Of a stretch of 64,000 bases of DNA, positions 1-8,458 are shown one piece after another. Where the stretch lies: the NCBI RefSeq assembly GCF_965118125.1, contig NZ_OZ221287.1, forward strand, positions 3,782,001-3,846,000, written 5' to 3'. The notes under the pieces are model-generated. The model saw only the letters and a list, made by a program, of their open reading frames with translations. It had not been told where the DNA came from and did no database searches. The number at the start of each line of letters is the position of its first letter. Position 1 is the stretch's first letter. The DNA comes from Pararobbsia alpina_A (GTDB lineage: Bacteria > Pseudomonadota > Gammaproteobacteria > Burkholderiales > Burkholderiaceae). A program made the position numbers and the translations under genes.

Positions 1-361
1 CCGCAAGTGCTGCCGTAATGCCCGGAACGATCTCGTAGTCGATGCCTGCCGCTTCAAGCGCGCGCATCTCTTCATCGGCGCGGCCGAACAGCATCGGATC
101 GCCGCCCTTCAAACGCACGACAACGTCATGCGTCTGCGCCGCATCGACCAATTGCTTGTTGATGAAATGCTGGGCGGTCGAACGCTGCCCGCACCGCTTG
201 CCGACCGCGATCTTCTTCGCGTCCGGGGCGAGTGCAAGCATATCGTCCTCGATCAGGGCGTCGTGCAGCACGACGTCGGCTTGCGCAAGCAAGCGCGCGC
301 CGCGCACCGTAATGAGGTCCGCTGCACCAGGACCTGCCCCGATCAAATAAACCTTACCCAT
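1..361 (-). CDS. cobA: Uroporphyrinogen-III C-methyltransferase (partial, C-terminus cut by window edge)
   Basis: This gene encodes a SAM-dependent methyltransferase that methylates uroporphyrinogen III to precorrin-2, the precursor of siroheme. About 120 N-terminal residues are visible. The start reads MGKVYLIGAGPGAADLIT, which is the Gly-rich first motif of tetrapyrrole methylases. VVRLKGGDPMLFGR follows at about residues 85-98, and then a VPGIT motif near the window edge. The remaining half lies outside the window, so a fusion such as CysG cannot be excluded. It is the last visible gene of the cys operon, 66 bases after cysN. Siroheme is the cofactor of the sulfite reductase encoded at the head of the same operon, which explains the linkage. 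Confidence 0.9.
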   Translation of the reverse strand, partial: MGKVYLIGAGPGAADLITVRGARLLAQADVVLHDALIEDDMLALAPDAKKIAVGKRCGQRSTAQHFINKQLVDAAQTHDVVVRLKGGDPMLFGRADEEMRALEAAGIDYEIVPGITAALA

Positions 362-427
362 TTTGAAGCCCGATGAATGCGCCATCGACGCTTGAAAAGT
401 GCGTCTTCGAATGATCGCGATAATAGA

Positions 428-1741
428 TCAATTCGAAAAGGCACGAATCATGCCCGCCGCCACCGTATGGTGCGTCGCTTCGTCGATCAGCACGAACGCG
501 CCGGTCGCGGGCTGCGTATCGTAGACATCCGCGACGATCGCCTTCTGGAGCGTCAGCGATACCGAGCCGATGTCGTTCATCTTGAGCGCGTGACGATCCA
601 GTGCATGCGACAGCGTATGGACGTCGAGCACCTGACGCACCGCGCCCACGCGTGCGAACACCGTATTGCTCGTTTGCTTGAGCAGGTACTTGCGCTGTGT
701 CGACAGCGGCTCTTCGTCGAACCAGCAGAGATCGGCTTCGAGCTTCTTCGCCGGTGCCGGCACATCGTTCTGCGCGACGAACGTATCGCCACGCGACACG
801 TCGACGTCTTCGGCAAGACGCACCGTCACGGCCTGCCCGGCGAACGCGCGGTCGACCGAGGCGGTACCGCCCGGCACGGGCGCAATGATTTCGGCGACCG
901 TTGCCTCGCGATGCGCTGGCAGCACGACGATCGTGTCGCCGACACTGACCTCACCGCTTTCGACGCGGCCCATATAGCCACGGAAGTCGTCGGACAGATG
1001 GCCGTCCTGGCGGGCGACCCACTGCACCGGAAAGCGCAGCGCATGACGCGCGCGGCGCACGGGCAGTGCTTCGAGCAGGGGCAAGAGCGGCTCGCCGGCA
1101 TACCACGGCATGCTTTCGCTCGGCTGCACCACGTTGTCACCTTTGAGGGCCGACACCGGCACAAAGCGTACGTCTTCCAGTTTCAGTTGTGCGGCAAGCT
1201 CGACGTACGCGTCACGGATTTCGTCGAAGCGTTGTTCGCTGTAGTCGACGAGGTCCATCTTGTTGATCGCGACGATCACGTGTTGCAGGCCCAGCAGCTT
1301 GACGATCGCGCTATGACGCTTGGTCTGCGCGAGCAGCTGCGTCTTGCCGTCGACCTTCGTCACCCGCGTCGCATCGACGAGAATGATCGCAGCATCCGCC
1401 GTGGACGCGCCCGTGACCATATTGCGCGTGTACTGCTCGTGACCCGGCGTGTCGGCGATGATGAACTTGCGGCGCACCGTCTGGAAATAACGATACGCGA
1501 CGTCGATCGTGATGCCTTGCTCGCGCTCCGCTTCGAGGCCGTCGGTCAGCAGCGACAGGTCGATTTCGTCGCCGATCGTGCGCTTGTTCTTGGCGCGCGA
1601 CAGTGCCGACAGCTGATCGGACAGCACGGCCTTGCTGTCGTACAGCAAACGTCCGATCAGTGTGCTCTTGCCATCGTCGACGCTACCTGCCGTAATGAAA
1701 CGCAGCACGCCCAGGTCTTCAGTGTGATTCGTATTGCTCAT
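428..1741 (-). CDS. cysN: Sulfate adenylyltransferase subunit 1 (GTPase subunit)
   Basis: CysN is the GTPase subunit of ATP sulfurylase. It couples GTP hydrolysis to formation of adenosine 5'-phosphosulfate from ATP and sulfate. The 437-residue protein has the P-loop GSVDDGKSTLIGRLL at about residues 19-33, the switch II motif DTPGHEQYTRNM, and NKMD for guanine recognition, followed by EF-Tu-like beta-barrel domains. No APS kinase (CysC) domain is fused at the C-terminus, because the length matches CysN alone. It follows cysD by 21 bases and precedes the siroheme methyltransferase. Confidence 0.96.
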   Translation of the reverse strand: MSNTNHTEDLGVLRFITAGSVDDGKSTLIGRLLYDSKAVLSDQLSALSRAKNKRTIGDEIDLSLLTDGLEAEREQGITIDVAYRYFQTVRRKFIIADTPGHEQYTRNMVTGASTADAAIILVDATRVTKVDGKTQLLAQTKRHSAIVKLLGLQHVIVAINKMDLVDYSEQRFDEIRDAYVELAAQLKLEDVRFVPVSALKGDNVVQPSESMPWYAGEPLLPLLEALPVRRARHALRFPVQWVARQDGHLSDDFRGYMGRVESGEVSVGDTIVVLPAHREATVAEIIAPVPGGTASVDRAFAGQAVTVRLAEDVDVSRGDTFVAQNDVPAPAKKLEADLCWFDEEPLSTQRKYLLKQTSNTVFARVGAVRQVLDVHTLSHALDRHALKMNDIGSVSLTLQKAIVADVYDTQPATGAFVLIDEATHHTVAAGMIRAFSN

Positions 1742-1762
1742 GTTGACTCGTCCCTGCGCGGC

Positions 1763-2725
1763 TTAGAAATAGCCTTGCTTCTTGCGTTGTTCCATCGCGG
1801 CTTCGGACGCTTGATCGTCCATCCGCGTCGCACCCCGTTCCGTGATCTCGGTCACCGCCGTCTCGGCGATGATCTTGTCGAGATCGTCGGCATCGCTTTC
1901 GACCGGGCACGTGCAGCTGATGTCGCCGACGGTCCGGAAACGCACCGTCGCGACTTCGCTCGTTTCGCCTTCGCGCATCGGCGTCAGGTTCGTCACCGGC
2001 ACAAGCAGGCCATTGCGGCGCACGATCTCGCGCTGGTGCGCATAGTAAATCGGCGGCAGTTCGAGGCGCTCGCGTGCGATGTATTGCCACACGTCGAGTT
2101 CGGTCCAGTTCGAAATCGGGAACACGCGCAGATGCTCGCCTTGATGCAGGCGCGCATTGAACAGGCTCCACAGTTCCGGGCGTTGTGCCTTCGGATCCCA
2201 TTGGCCGAATTCGTCGCGGAACGAAAAGATGCGTTCCTTCGCGCGCGCCTTTTCTTCGTCGCGGCGCGCACCACCGATCATCGCGTCGAAGCCGTGCTCG
2301 GCAATCGTCTCGAGCAGGGTCACGGCCTGTGCGGCATTGCGCGAATCCGTTTCCTTGCGCAGACGCACCGTGCCCTTGCGGATCGAGTCTTCGACATGAC
2401 CGACGACCAGGCGCGCACCGATCTCCGCAGCGCGGCGATCACGGAAATCAATGACTTCCGGATAGTTGTGACCGGTGTCGATATGCACGAGCGGGAACGG
2501 CAGCGACGTCTTGCGATCGCGACCGAGACCGAACGCCTTGAGCGCAAGATGCAGCACGACGACCGAATCCTTGCCGCCCGAAAACAGCAGCGCAGGATTG
2601 CGGCATTCAGCGACGAGCTCACGCAAGATGTGGATCGACTCTGCCTCGAGCCAGTCGAGGTGATCCATCTTTTGCGCGGCGGCGTGCGTTTCGTTTTTCA
2701 CAGGTGCGTTGAGCTCAGTGCTCAT
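1763..2725 (-). CDS. cysD: Sulfate adenylyltransferase subunit 2
   Basis: CysD is the catalytic adenylyltransferase subunit of the CysDN ATP sulfurylase and belongs to the PAPS reductase-like nucleotidyl hydrolase fold. The 320-residue protein carries the PP-loop SGGKDSVVVLHLA at about residues 49-61. It ends in a charged tail finishing EQRKKQGYF, which is usual for the family. An AAGGA Shine-Dalgarno lies just upstream of the chosen ATG. It sits between cysH (41-base gap) and cysN (21-base gap), as expected for a co-transcribed sulfate-activation module. Confidence 0.96.
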   Translation of the reverse strand: MSTELNAPVKNETHAAAQKMDHLDWLEAESIHILRELVAECRNPALLFSGGKDSVVVLHLALKAFGLGRDRKTSLPFPLVHIDTGHNYPEVIDFRDRRAAEIGARLVVGHVEDSIRKGTVRLRKETDSRNAAQAVTLLETIAEHGFDAMIGGARRDEEKARAKERIFSFRDEFGQWDPKAQRPELWSLFNARLHQGEHLRVFPISNWTELDVWQYIARERLELPPIYYAHQREIVRRNGLLVPVTNLTPMREGETSEVATVRFRTVGDISCTCPVESDADDLDKIIAETAVTEITERGATRMDDQASEAAMEQRKKQGYF

Positions 2726-2766
2726 GGTTCGGTCCTTCCGTTACGTGTGCAGATAAATAGTGCCGA

Positions 2767-3534
2767 TCAAGCCGAAGGCAAGGCCGATGACGGTGCGTCG
2801 GCGCCGTCGGCAGGCACGATCGTGATGTGCAGCCCGCATTCCTTCGTATCGCGCGACTCCCACCACCAGCGGCCCGCACGGCTGTCTTCGCCGGGGCGGA
2901 TCGCGCGCGTGCACGGCTCGCAGCCGATGCTCGGGTAGCCACGTGCGTGCAGCGGGTTCACGGGTACGTCGAAATGCTTGAGGTAGGCCCACACATCGCT
3001 CTCCGACCACTCGGCGAGCGGGTTGTACTTCTCGATGCCGCGCGCGTCGTCATGCTCCTGCTCGGAGAGTTCCGTACGCGTCACCGACTGTTCGCGGCGC
3101 TGGCCCGTCACCCAGGCTTCGACGCCGGCCAGTGCGCGATTGAGCGGCTCGACCTTGCGGATGCCGCAGCACGACTTGCGCAGATCGACGCTCTCGTAGA
3201 ACGCATTGAGGCCGTGGTCCTTGACATACGCTTCGACAGCCGCCGGATCCGGATACCACTGCTCGATATCGTAGCCATAGCGCTCGCGCACGCGATCGAT
3301 CATGCCGAGCGTCTCGGCATGCAGGCGGCCCGTGTTCAACGAAAACACCGTGATGCCGAGCTTGCGCGTGAGGATCACGTGTGTGACCAGCATGTCTTCC
3401 GCCGCAAGGCTGCTCGCGAATTTCACACGCGAGTGCTTTGCAGCGATGGCATCGAGGCGGGCTTCAAGCCGCTCGATCTTGCCAAGCAGATCGGCGCTCA
3501 ACGTGTCGTCGGCGAAGGTACTGACGGTACTCAT
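2767..3534 (-). CDS. cysH: Phosphoadenylyl-/adenylyl-sulfate reductase, iron-sulfur type
   Basis: This thioredoxin-dependent reductase converts activated sulfate to sulfite. The 255-residue protein has the signature CCGIRKVEPL and a C-terminal GCEPCTRAIRPGE segment. This Cys-Cys plus Cys-x2-Cys set is the [4Fe-4S] ligand set of the APS-reducing class and is absent from the enterobacterial PAPS-only class. APS is therefore the likely preferred substrate. No cysC is seen in this operon, which agrees. The start codon overlaps the upstream DUF934 stop (ATGA, 3531-3534), suggesting translational coupling. Confidence 0.94.
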   Translation of the reverse strand: MSTVSTFADDTLSADLLGKIERLEARLDAIAAKHSRVKFASSLAAEDMLVTHVILTRKLGITVFSLNTGRLHAETLGMIDRVRERYGYDIEQWYPDPAAVEAYVKDHGLNAFYESVDLRKSCCGIRKVEPLNRALAGVEAWVTGQRREQSVTRTELSEQEHDDARGIEKYNPLAEWSESDVWAYLKHFDVPVNPLHARGYPSIGCEPCTRAIRPGEDSRAGRWWWESRDTKECGLHITIVPADGADAPSSALPSA

Positions 3535-4064
3535 AGCCGTGCTCCGGTCGCTTCGCGACGACGGAACAGCGGCAGCGTCTGATCCGTGCCCGTCTGGTAA
3601 TGAATCGTCAGCTCGCCGAATGCGCGCAACGCGTCATGGATGTCCTTGTCCGCGCGCACCGCGAATGCGTCGAAGCCGCAGCGGCTCATGTACAGCAACT
3701 GGTCGCGCAGCACGTCGCCGATCGCGCGGATCTCGCCCTTGTAGCCATAGCGCTCGCGCAAGAGGCGGGCGATGCTGTAGCCGCGGCCGTCGCGAAACAC
3801 CGGGAAATCGATCGCGATCAACGCAATGGCGTCGAGGTCGGCCACGATGTCGGCCGGTTCATCATCCGGCGCGAGCCACACGCCGATTTGCGCGGCGCTG
3901 CGCGAGCCCGTCAGCGACTCACGCGACGACTGCCAGTAGCTGAACGGCACGATGATCTTGCCGGCGGGCAACGCGTCGGGCGGCGGCAGACCGCCGTCTT
4001 CGGCTGCACGTACGACGAGCCAGTCGTCGTCGACGACGCTACGGTTCTTGATGATCTGTGGCAT
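3531..4064 (-). CDS. DUF934 family protein of the sulfate assimilation operon
   Basis: This 177-residue protein has no assigned enzymatic reaction. It matches the DUF934 family, which is repeatedly found between the sulfite reductase gene and cysH in beta- and alphaproteobacteria. The visible core includes DFPVFRDGRGYSIARLLRER and GEIRAIGDVLRDQL, with no catalytic motif I can name. It overlaps cysH by four bases, and a gap of about 150 bases separates it from cysI upstream. By context it probably supports sulfite reduction, for example as an accessory or electron-donor-related factor, but that is inference. Confidence 0.88.
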   Translation of the reverse strand: MPQIIKNRSVVDDDWLVVRAAEDGGLPPPDALPAGKIIVPFSYWQSSRESLTGSRSAAQIGVWLAPDDEPADIVADLDAIALIAIDFPVFRDGRGYSIARLLRERYGYKGEIRAIGDVLRDQLLYMSRCGFDAFAVRADKDIHDALRAFGELTIHYQTGTDQTLPLFRRREATGARL

Positions 4065-4214
4065 GGGGATGCGGTCCTGTTCGGCCTGCTCCGGGCAGGC
4101 CGTATGTATCTTGTGTTCGACTATCTGTCACGCGCTTGCGACAACCCGCCGACAATCGGTCACGGTCAACAACGGCTGCCTGTTGCCTGGCCGATCGCCG
4201 TGGCGGGCGTCTCG

Positions 4215-5882
4215 TCAGGCGTTCGCCGTGTCCTTCGCGTACACACGCTCCTTGAACGGCGTCATCCCGATACGTTGATACGTATCGATAAAGCGCTCGT
4301 CGCCGTCACGGTTCGCGACAAAGGTCTCGATCACGCGCGTGATCACATCAGGCATCTGCTCTGCCTTGAACGACGGGCCGATCACACGCGCGAGCTTCGC
4401 GCCTTCGCCTTGCTCGCCGCCGAGCGACACCTGGTACCACTCCTCGCCATCCTTATCGACGCCGAGCACGCCGATATTGCCGACGTGGTGGTGACCGCAC
4501 GAGTTGATGCAACCCGAGATGTTCAGCGACAGTTCGCCGAGGTCGTACACGTAGTCCAGATCCGAGAACCGCTCCTGAATGCCCATCGCAATCGGAATCG
4601 ACTTCGCATTGGCAAGCGAGCAGAAGTCGCCACCCGGGCACGCGATGATGTCGGTCAGCAGGCCGATGTTCGGCGTCGCGAAATGATGAGCCTTGGCAAG
4701 CTCCCACAGCGTATACAGATCGCGCTTTTTGACATCCGCCAGCACGAGATTCTGTTCGTGCGTGACACGCAGTTCGCCGAAGCTGTACTGGTCGGCCCAG
4801 TCGGCCACCGCGAACATCTGCGCCGACGTTGCATCGCCCGGCGCCGTGGTGCCCGACTTCAGCGACAGCGTCACGCTTGCATAGCCCGGCACGCGATGGG
4901 GACGCACATTGCGCTCAACCCAGCGGGCGAACTGACGGTTTTCAAGCAGATGCTTTTCGTAGCTCGGGTCGGTGTCGGCCAGCTTTTCGTAGGTCGGCGC
5001 CGTGAAGAACGCCGACACGCGCTCGCGCTCTTCCTGCGTGATCGTCGACGGACCATCCTTCAGGTGCGCCCACTCTTCCTCGACTTGCTCCGCGAACTTC
5101 TCCGCGCCGAGCGCCTTCACGAGGATCTTGATCCGCGCCTTGTACATATTGTCGCGGCGGCCATACCGGTTGTAGACGCGCAGCACGGCTTCCGCGTAGG
5201 TCAGCAGGTGCTGCCACGGCAGGTTTTCCTTGATCACCGAGCCGACGATCGGCGTACGGCCCAGACCGCCACCGGCGACGACGCGCGCGACGACCTCACC
5301 CTGCGCATCGCGGCTCAGGTAGACGCCGAGGTCGTGAATCAGCACAGCCGCGCGATCCTGCACCGTGCCCGACACTGCGATCTTGAACTTGCGCGGCAGC
5401 CAGGCGAATTCGGGGTGGAACGTCGACCATTGACGAATGATTTCCGCATACGGGCGCGGATCGACGATTTCGTCGGGCGCCACGCCCGCGAACTGATCGG
5501 CCGTCGTGTTGCGGATGCAGTTGCCCGATGTCTGGATCGCATGCATCTGCACGTCGGCGAGCTTGCGCAGGATTTCCGGCGTTTTCTCGAGCTCGATCCA
5601 GTTGTACTGGATGTTCGTGCGCGTCGAAAAGTGGCCGTAGTCGCGGTCGTAGTCGCGCGCGATCTCACCCAGCGCCCGCAGCTGGTCGCTGCGCAGATTC
5701 CCATAGGGGATTGCCACGCGAAGCATGTACGCGTGGCGCTGGTAATAAAGACCGTTCTGCAGACGCAGCGGACGGAATTCCTCTTCCGACAATTCGCCCG
5801 ACAGGCGGCGGCGGACCTGATCCCGATACTGCTCGACCCGTTCGTCGACGATAGCCTGGTCGAGCCGATCGTATTGATACAT
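4215..5882 (-). CDS. cysI: Sulfite (or nitrite) reductase hemoprotein, siroheme/4Fe-4S
   Basis: CysI reduces sulfite to sulfide using siroheme and a [4Fe-4S] cluster. The 555-residue form has two ferredoxin-like repeats and the cluster ligands CPGGDFCSLA and NISGCINSCGHH (Cys-x5-Cys and Cys-x3-Cys) in the C-terminal half. The start at 5882 (MYQYDRLDQ) was chosen because AGAGG lies 8 bases upstream. An in-frame extension to 5966 lacks a good ribosome site and conserved residues. It heads the operon and diverges from the cysB-type regulator. Nitrite reductase is the main alternative, but the cys context makes sulfite much more likely. Confidence 0.93.
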   Translation of the reverse strand: MYQYDRLDQAIVDERVEQYRDQVRRRLSGELSEEEFRPLRLQNGLYYQRHAYMLRVAIPYGNLRSDQLRALGEIARDYDRDYGHFSTRTNIQYNWIELEKTPEILRKLADVQMHAIQTSGNCIRNTTADQFAGVAPDEIVDPRPYAEIIRQWSTFHPEFAWLPRKFKIAVSGTVQDRAAVLIHDLGVYLSRDAQGEVVARVVAGGGLGRTPIVGSVIKENLPWQHLLTYAEAVLRVYNRYGRRDNMYKARIKILVKALGAEKFAEQVEEEWAHLKDGPSTITQEERERVSAFFTAPTYEKLADTDPSYEKHLLENRQFARWVERNVRPHRVPGYASVTLSLKSGTTAPGDATSAQMFAVADWADQYSFGELRVTHEQNLVLADVKKRDLYTLWELAKAHHFATPNIGLLTDIIACPGGDFCSLANAKSIPIAMGIQERFSDLDYVYDLGELSLNISGCINSCGHHHVGNIGVLGVDKDGEEWYQVSLGGEQGEGAKLARVIGPSFKAEQMPDVITRVIETFVANRDGDERFIDTYQRIGMTPFKERVYAKDTANA

Positions 5883-6018
5883 GGGGGCAACCTCTGCTGT
5901 TGTTTGACCCGGCGCCGCGCAGCCCTCGGGGCCACTCGCAACGCTTCGGATTCGTCTTAATTCCAATCCATCGAACCTTGACCGACCGCGTCCGGCATTC
6001 GGGGTTCCGATCGATTGC

Positions 6019-6032
6019 TCATTTGCAAATGA
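6019..6032. promoter_or_regulatory. Perfect 14-bp palindrome in the cysI-cysB divergent region
   Basis: The sequence TCATTTGCAAATGA reads identically on both strands. It lies in an otherwise AT-rich 252-bp gap between the start codons of the sulfite reductase gene and the LysR-type regulator gene. A dyad at this place is a candidate operator for one or both genes. It does not match a CysB site pattern that I can confirm, so the factor is unknown. Confidence 0.45.
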
Positions 6033-6134
6033 CGAATACTGCTATCGATATTGGAAAAAGTGCGTTGATCGTAATAAACTCGCCTTATATTTCAAACGAC
6101 TGAATTTTTCTTTTGATATGCGGCGAGGTTATAT

Positions 6135-7076
6135 ATGAACTTGCACCAGTTCCGCTTCGTCCGTGAGGCCGTTCGCCAGAATTACAACCTGACAGAGGCT
6201 GCAAAGGCGCTCTACACCTCGCAACCCGGCGTTTCGAAGGCGATCATCGAGCTCGAAGAGGAGCTCGGCGTCGAAATCTTCACGCGCCACGGCAAGCGCG
6301 TCCGGTCGCTGACCGAACCCGGCCGGATCATTCTGACCTCGGTCGAGAAGATCCTGCAGGAAGTCGAGAGTCTAAAGCGAGTTGGGAAAGATTACGCAGC
6401 CCAGGATCAGGGCAATCTGACCATCGCCGCCACGCACACCCAGGCGCGGTACTCGCTGCCATCGGCTGTAGCCGAGTTCAAACGCCGGTTTCCGAAGGTC
6501 CGGCTGTCGATTCTGCAGGGCACGCCGACCCAGGTTGCGGACATGGTGCTGCACGACCAGGCCGATATCGCGATCGCGACCGAGGCGCTGTCGGGCTACA
6601 AGGACCTTGTCTCGCTGCCGTGCTTCCAATGGCACCACGTCGTCGTCGTGCAGCCCGATCACCCCCTGCTCGACCGCCCTGGCATCACGCTGGACGACCT
6701 CGCCCGCTACCCGCTGATCACCTACGATCCGGCCTTCGCGGGGCGCTCGAAGATCAACCAGGCGTTCGCGCTGCGCAACCTGACGCCCGACATCGTGCTC
6801 GAGGCGATCGATGCCGACGTCATCAAGACCTACGTCGAGCTTGGCCTGGGCGTCGGCATCATGGCCGATGTCGCGTTCAACGCCGAACGGGACCGTCATT
6901 TGCGCGCGATCCCCGTCGGGCACCTGTTCGGCAGCAATGTCACCCGCATCGCCCTGAAGCAAGGGGCGTATCTGCGCGGCTATATCTATACGCTGGTCGA
7001 ACTCCTCTCGCCGACGCTTACGCGCAGGCTCGTCGAGCAGGCGCTACGCGGCGAACACGAAAACTACGAGCTCTAA
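6135..7076 (+). CDS. cysB: LysR-type transcriptional regulator, CysB family
   Basis: CysB-type regulators activate sulfate assimilation genes in response to an inducer derived from O-acetylserine. The 313-residue protein begins MNLHQFRFVREAVRQNYNL, with a winged helix-turn-helix over residues 1-60 (AAKALYTSQPGVSKAIIELE). A periplasmic-binding-like effector domain occupies about residues 90-300. The motif THTQARYSLP is characteristic of CysB/Cbl rather than generic LysR proteins. It is transcribed divergently from the cys operon it presumably controls. The closely related Cbl subtype cannot be excluded from sequence alone. Confidence 0.93.
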   Translation: MNLHQFRFVREAVRQNYNLTEAAKALYTSQPGVSKAIIELEEELGVEIFTRHGKRVRSLTEPGRIILTSVEKILQEVESLKRVGKDYAAQDQGNLTIAATHTQARYSLPSAVAEFKRRFPKVRLSILQGTPTQVADMVLHDQADIAIATEALSGYKDLVSLPCFQWHHVVVVQPDHPLLDRPGITLDDLARYPLITYDPAFAGRSKINQAFALRNLTPDIVLEAIDADVIKTYVELGLGVGIMADVAFNAERDRHLRAIPVGHLFGSNVTRIALKQGAYLRGYIYTLVELLSPTLTRRLVEQALRGEHENYEL

Positions 7077-7087
7077 ACGGAGTACGG

Positions 7088-8269
7088 ATGGCTATCGGAA
7101 AGGGAATGAAATGGCTCGGCGCGGCACTTCTGGGCGCGGCGGGTGTGTTGGCAAGTGGCTTTGTTGTTTCCGCACAAGCTCAGGTAGTCACTGTCGGCAT
7201 TGACCTGTCGACGACCGGCCCGGCCGCGGCCATCGGCCTGTCGAGCCAGAAAGCCATTCAGATGTGGCCGCGCAAACTCGGCGGCTGGGACGCGAAGTAC
7301 GTGATCCTCGACGACGCGAGCGACCCTGGCAACGCAGTACGCAACATCAAGCGGTTCCTGAGCGAGGACAAGGTTGACGTCATCGTCGGACCGAACGTCA
7401 CGGCGGCCGCGCTTGCCGTGCTGGACCCCGTCGCGACCGCCGGCACGCCCATGATCACGCTGGTCGGCTCGGGTTCGGTCGTCGAGCCGCAACAGGGTTC
7501 GCGGACGTGGGTGTTCAAGATGGCGCAGAACGACAGCGCCATGGCCGACGTCATGACCCGCTATATGAGCAATCACGGCGTCAAGACGGTCGGATTTATC
7601 GGCTTCGCCGATGGGTACGGCGACAGCTGGCTCAAGGAATTCAGCAAGTTCGCGGATATCCGCAAGATCCGGATCGTCGACGCCGAGCGCTACAACCGGA
7701 CTGACACAACCGTCACCGGTCAGGTGCTCAAGGTCATGGCCGGGCATCCGGACGCTGTGCTGATCGCCGGCGCGGGTACGCCGGCCGTGCTGCCGGAACG
7801 CGAGCTCAAGGAGCGCCGCTACACCGGACCGATCTACCAGACGCATGGCATCGCGACGCCGGAGTTCCTGAAGCTCGGCGGCAAGGACGTCGAGGGCACG
7901 CTGTTCCCGACCCAGCCCGTCGTCGTCGCCGGGACGCTGCCGGCCGATCACCCGGTCAAGAAGGTCGCGAGCACCTTTGTGAACCAGTACGAGACGAGCT
8001 ACGGCGCGGATTCGGTGACGCAATTCGCCGGCGACGCAGCGGGCGTCTGGCCCATCCTGAACAACGCCGTGCAGCGTGCAGCGAAGATCACGACACCAGG
8101 GACCGGAGCGTTCCGCGCGGCGCTGCGCAACGAACTCGAGCAAACGCATGACCTGACCGTGCCGAACGGCATTGTCAATATGAGTGCGCACGACCACGTC
8201 GGCCTTGACCAGCGCGCCAGCGTGATGGGCGAGATCAAGGACGGGAAGTTCGTGTATTTGAGCAACTAA
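7088..8269 (+). CDS. ABC transporter substrate-binding protein, branched-chain amino acid type
   Basis: This is a periplasmic ligand-binding protein of the leucine-binding (Peripla_BP_6) family, 393 residues. The start at 7088 has GGAG 5 bases upstream and opens a classical signal peptide (MAIGKGMKW, hydrophobic AALLGAAGVLA, cleavage near SAQAQ). The mature part begins VVTVGIDLSTTGPAAAIG, typical of this family. It lies 11 bases after cysB and may be co-transcribed with it. No permease or ATPase gene adjoins it, so its transport partner is unknown. The livHMGF set at 15.9-19.5 kb lacks a binding protein and is a possible partner. Confidence 0.88.
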   Translation: MAIGKGMKWLGAALLGAAGVLASGFVVSAQAQVVTVGIDLSTTGPAAAIGLSSQKAIQMWPRKLGGWDAKYVILDDASDPGNAVRNIKRFLSEDKVDVIVGPNVTAAALAVLDPVATAGTPMITLVGSGSVVEPQQGSRTWVFKMAQNDSAMADVMTRYMSNHGVKTVGFIGFADGYGDSWLKEFSKFADIRKIRIVDAERYNRTDTTVTGQVLKVMAGHPDAVLIAGAGTPAVLPERELKERRYTGPIYQTHGIATPEFLKLGGKDVEGTLFPTQPVVVAGTLPADHPVKKVASTFVNQYETSYGADSVTQFAGDAAGVWPILNNAVQRAAKITTPGTGAFRAALRNELEQTHDLTVPNGIVNMSAHDHVGLDQRASVMGEIKDGKFVYLSN

Positions 8270-8373
8270 GGCCCTCCCCGGCGCAAAGCTTGCTCCGGGC
8301 GCGCCTTTCGGCCATAATCGCCCTCTTCGCGCGCAGCCGTCCGTGCCACGCGCACAAAAATTCAGCACAAGCT

Positions 8374-8458
8374 GCCCGGGTGGTGAAACAGGTAGACGCA
8401 GGGGACTCAAAATCCCCCGCCGCGAGGCGTGCCGGTTCGAGTCCGGCCCCGGGCACCA
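8374..8458 (+). tRNA. tRNA-Leu (anticodon CAA)
   Basis: A complete 85-base cloverleaf is visible. Acceptor arms GCCCGGG and CCCGGGC pair perfectly. The anticodon stem GGGGA/TCCCC holds a loop CTCAAAA with anticodon CAA at 8408-8410. A long variable arm with a CGCC/GGCG stem marks it as class II. The T arm is GCCGG-TTCGAGT-CCGGC. The 3' CCA is encoded at 8456-8458. It reads UUG codons. Confidence 0.97.

Noticed and set aside
377..2938. An 853-codon frame on the plus strand over cysN and cysD
   Set aside because: Antisense shadow of the cys genes; no motif, wrong codon pattern.
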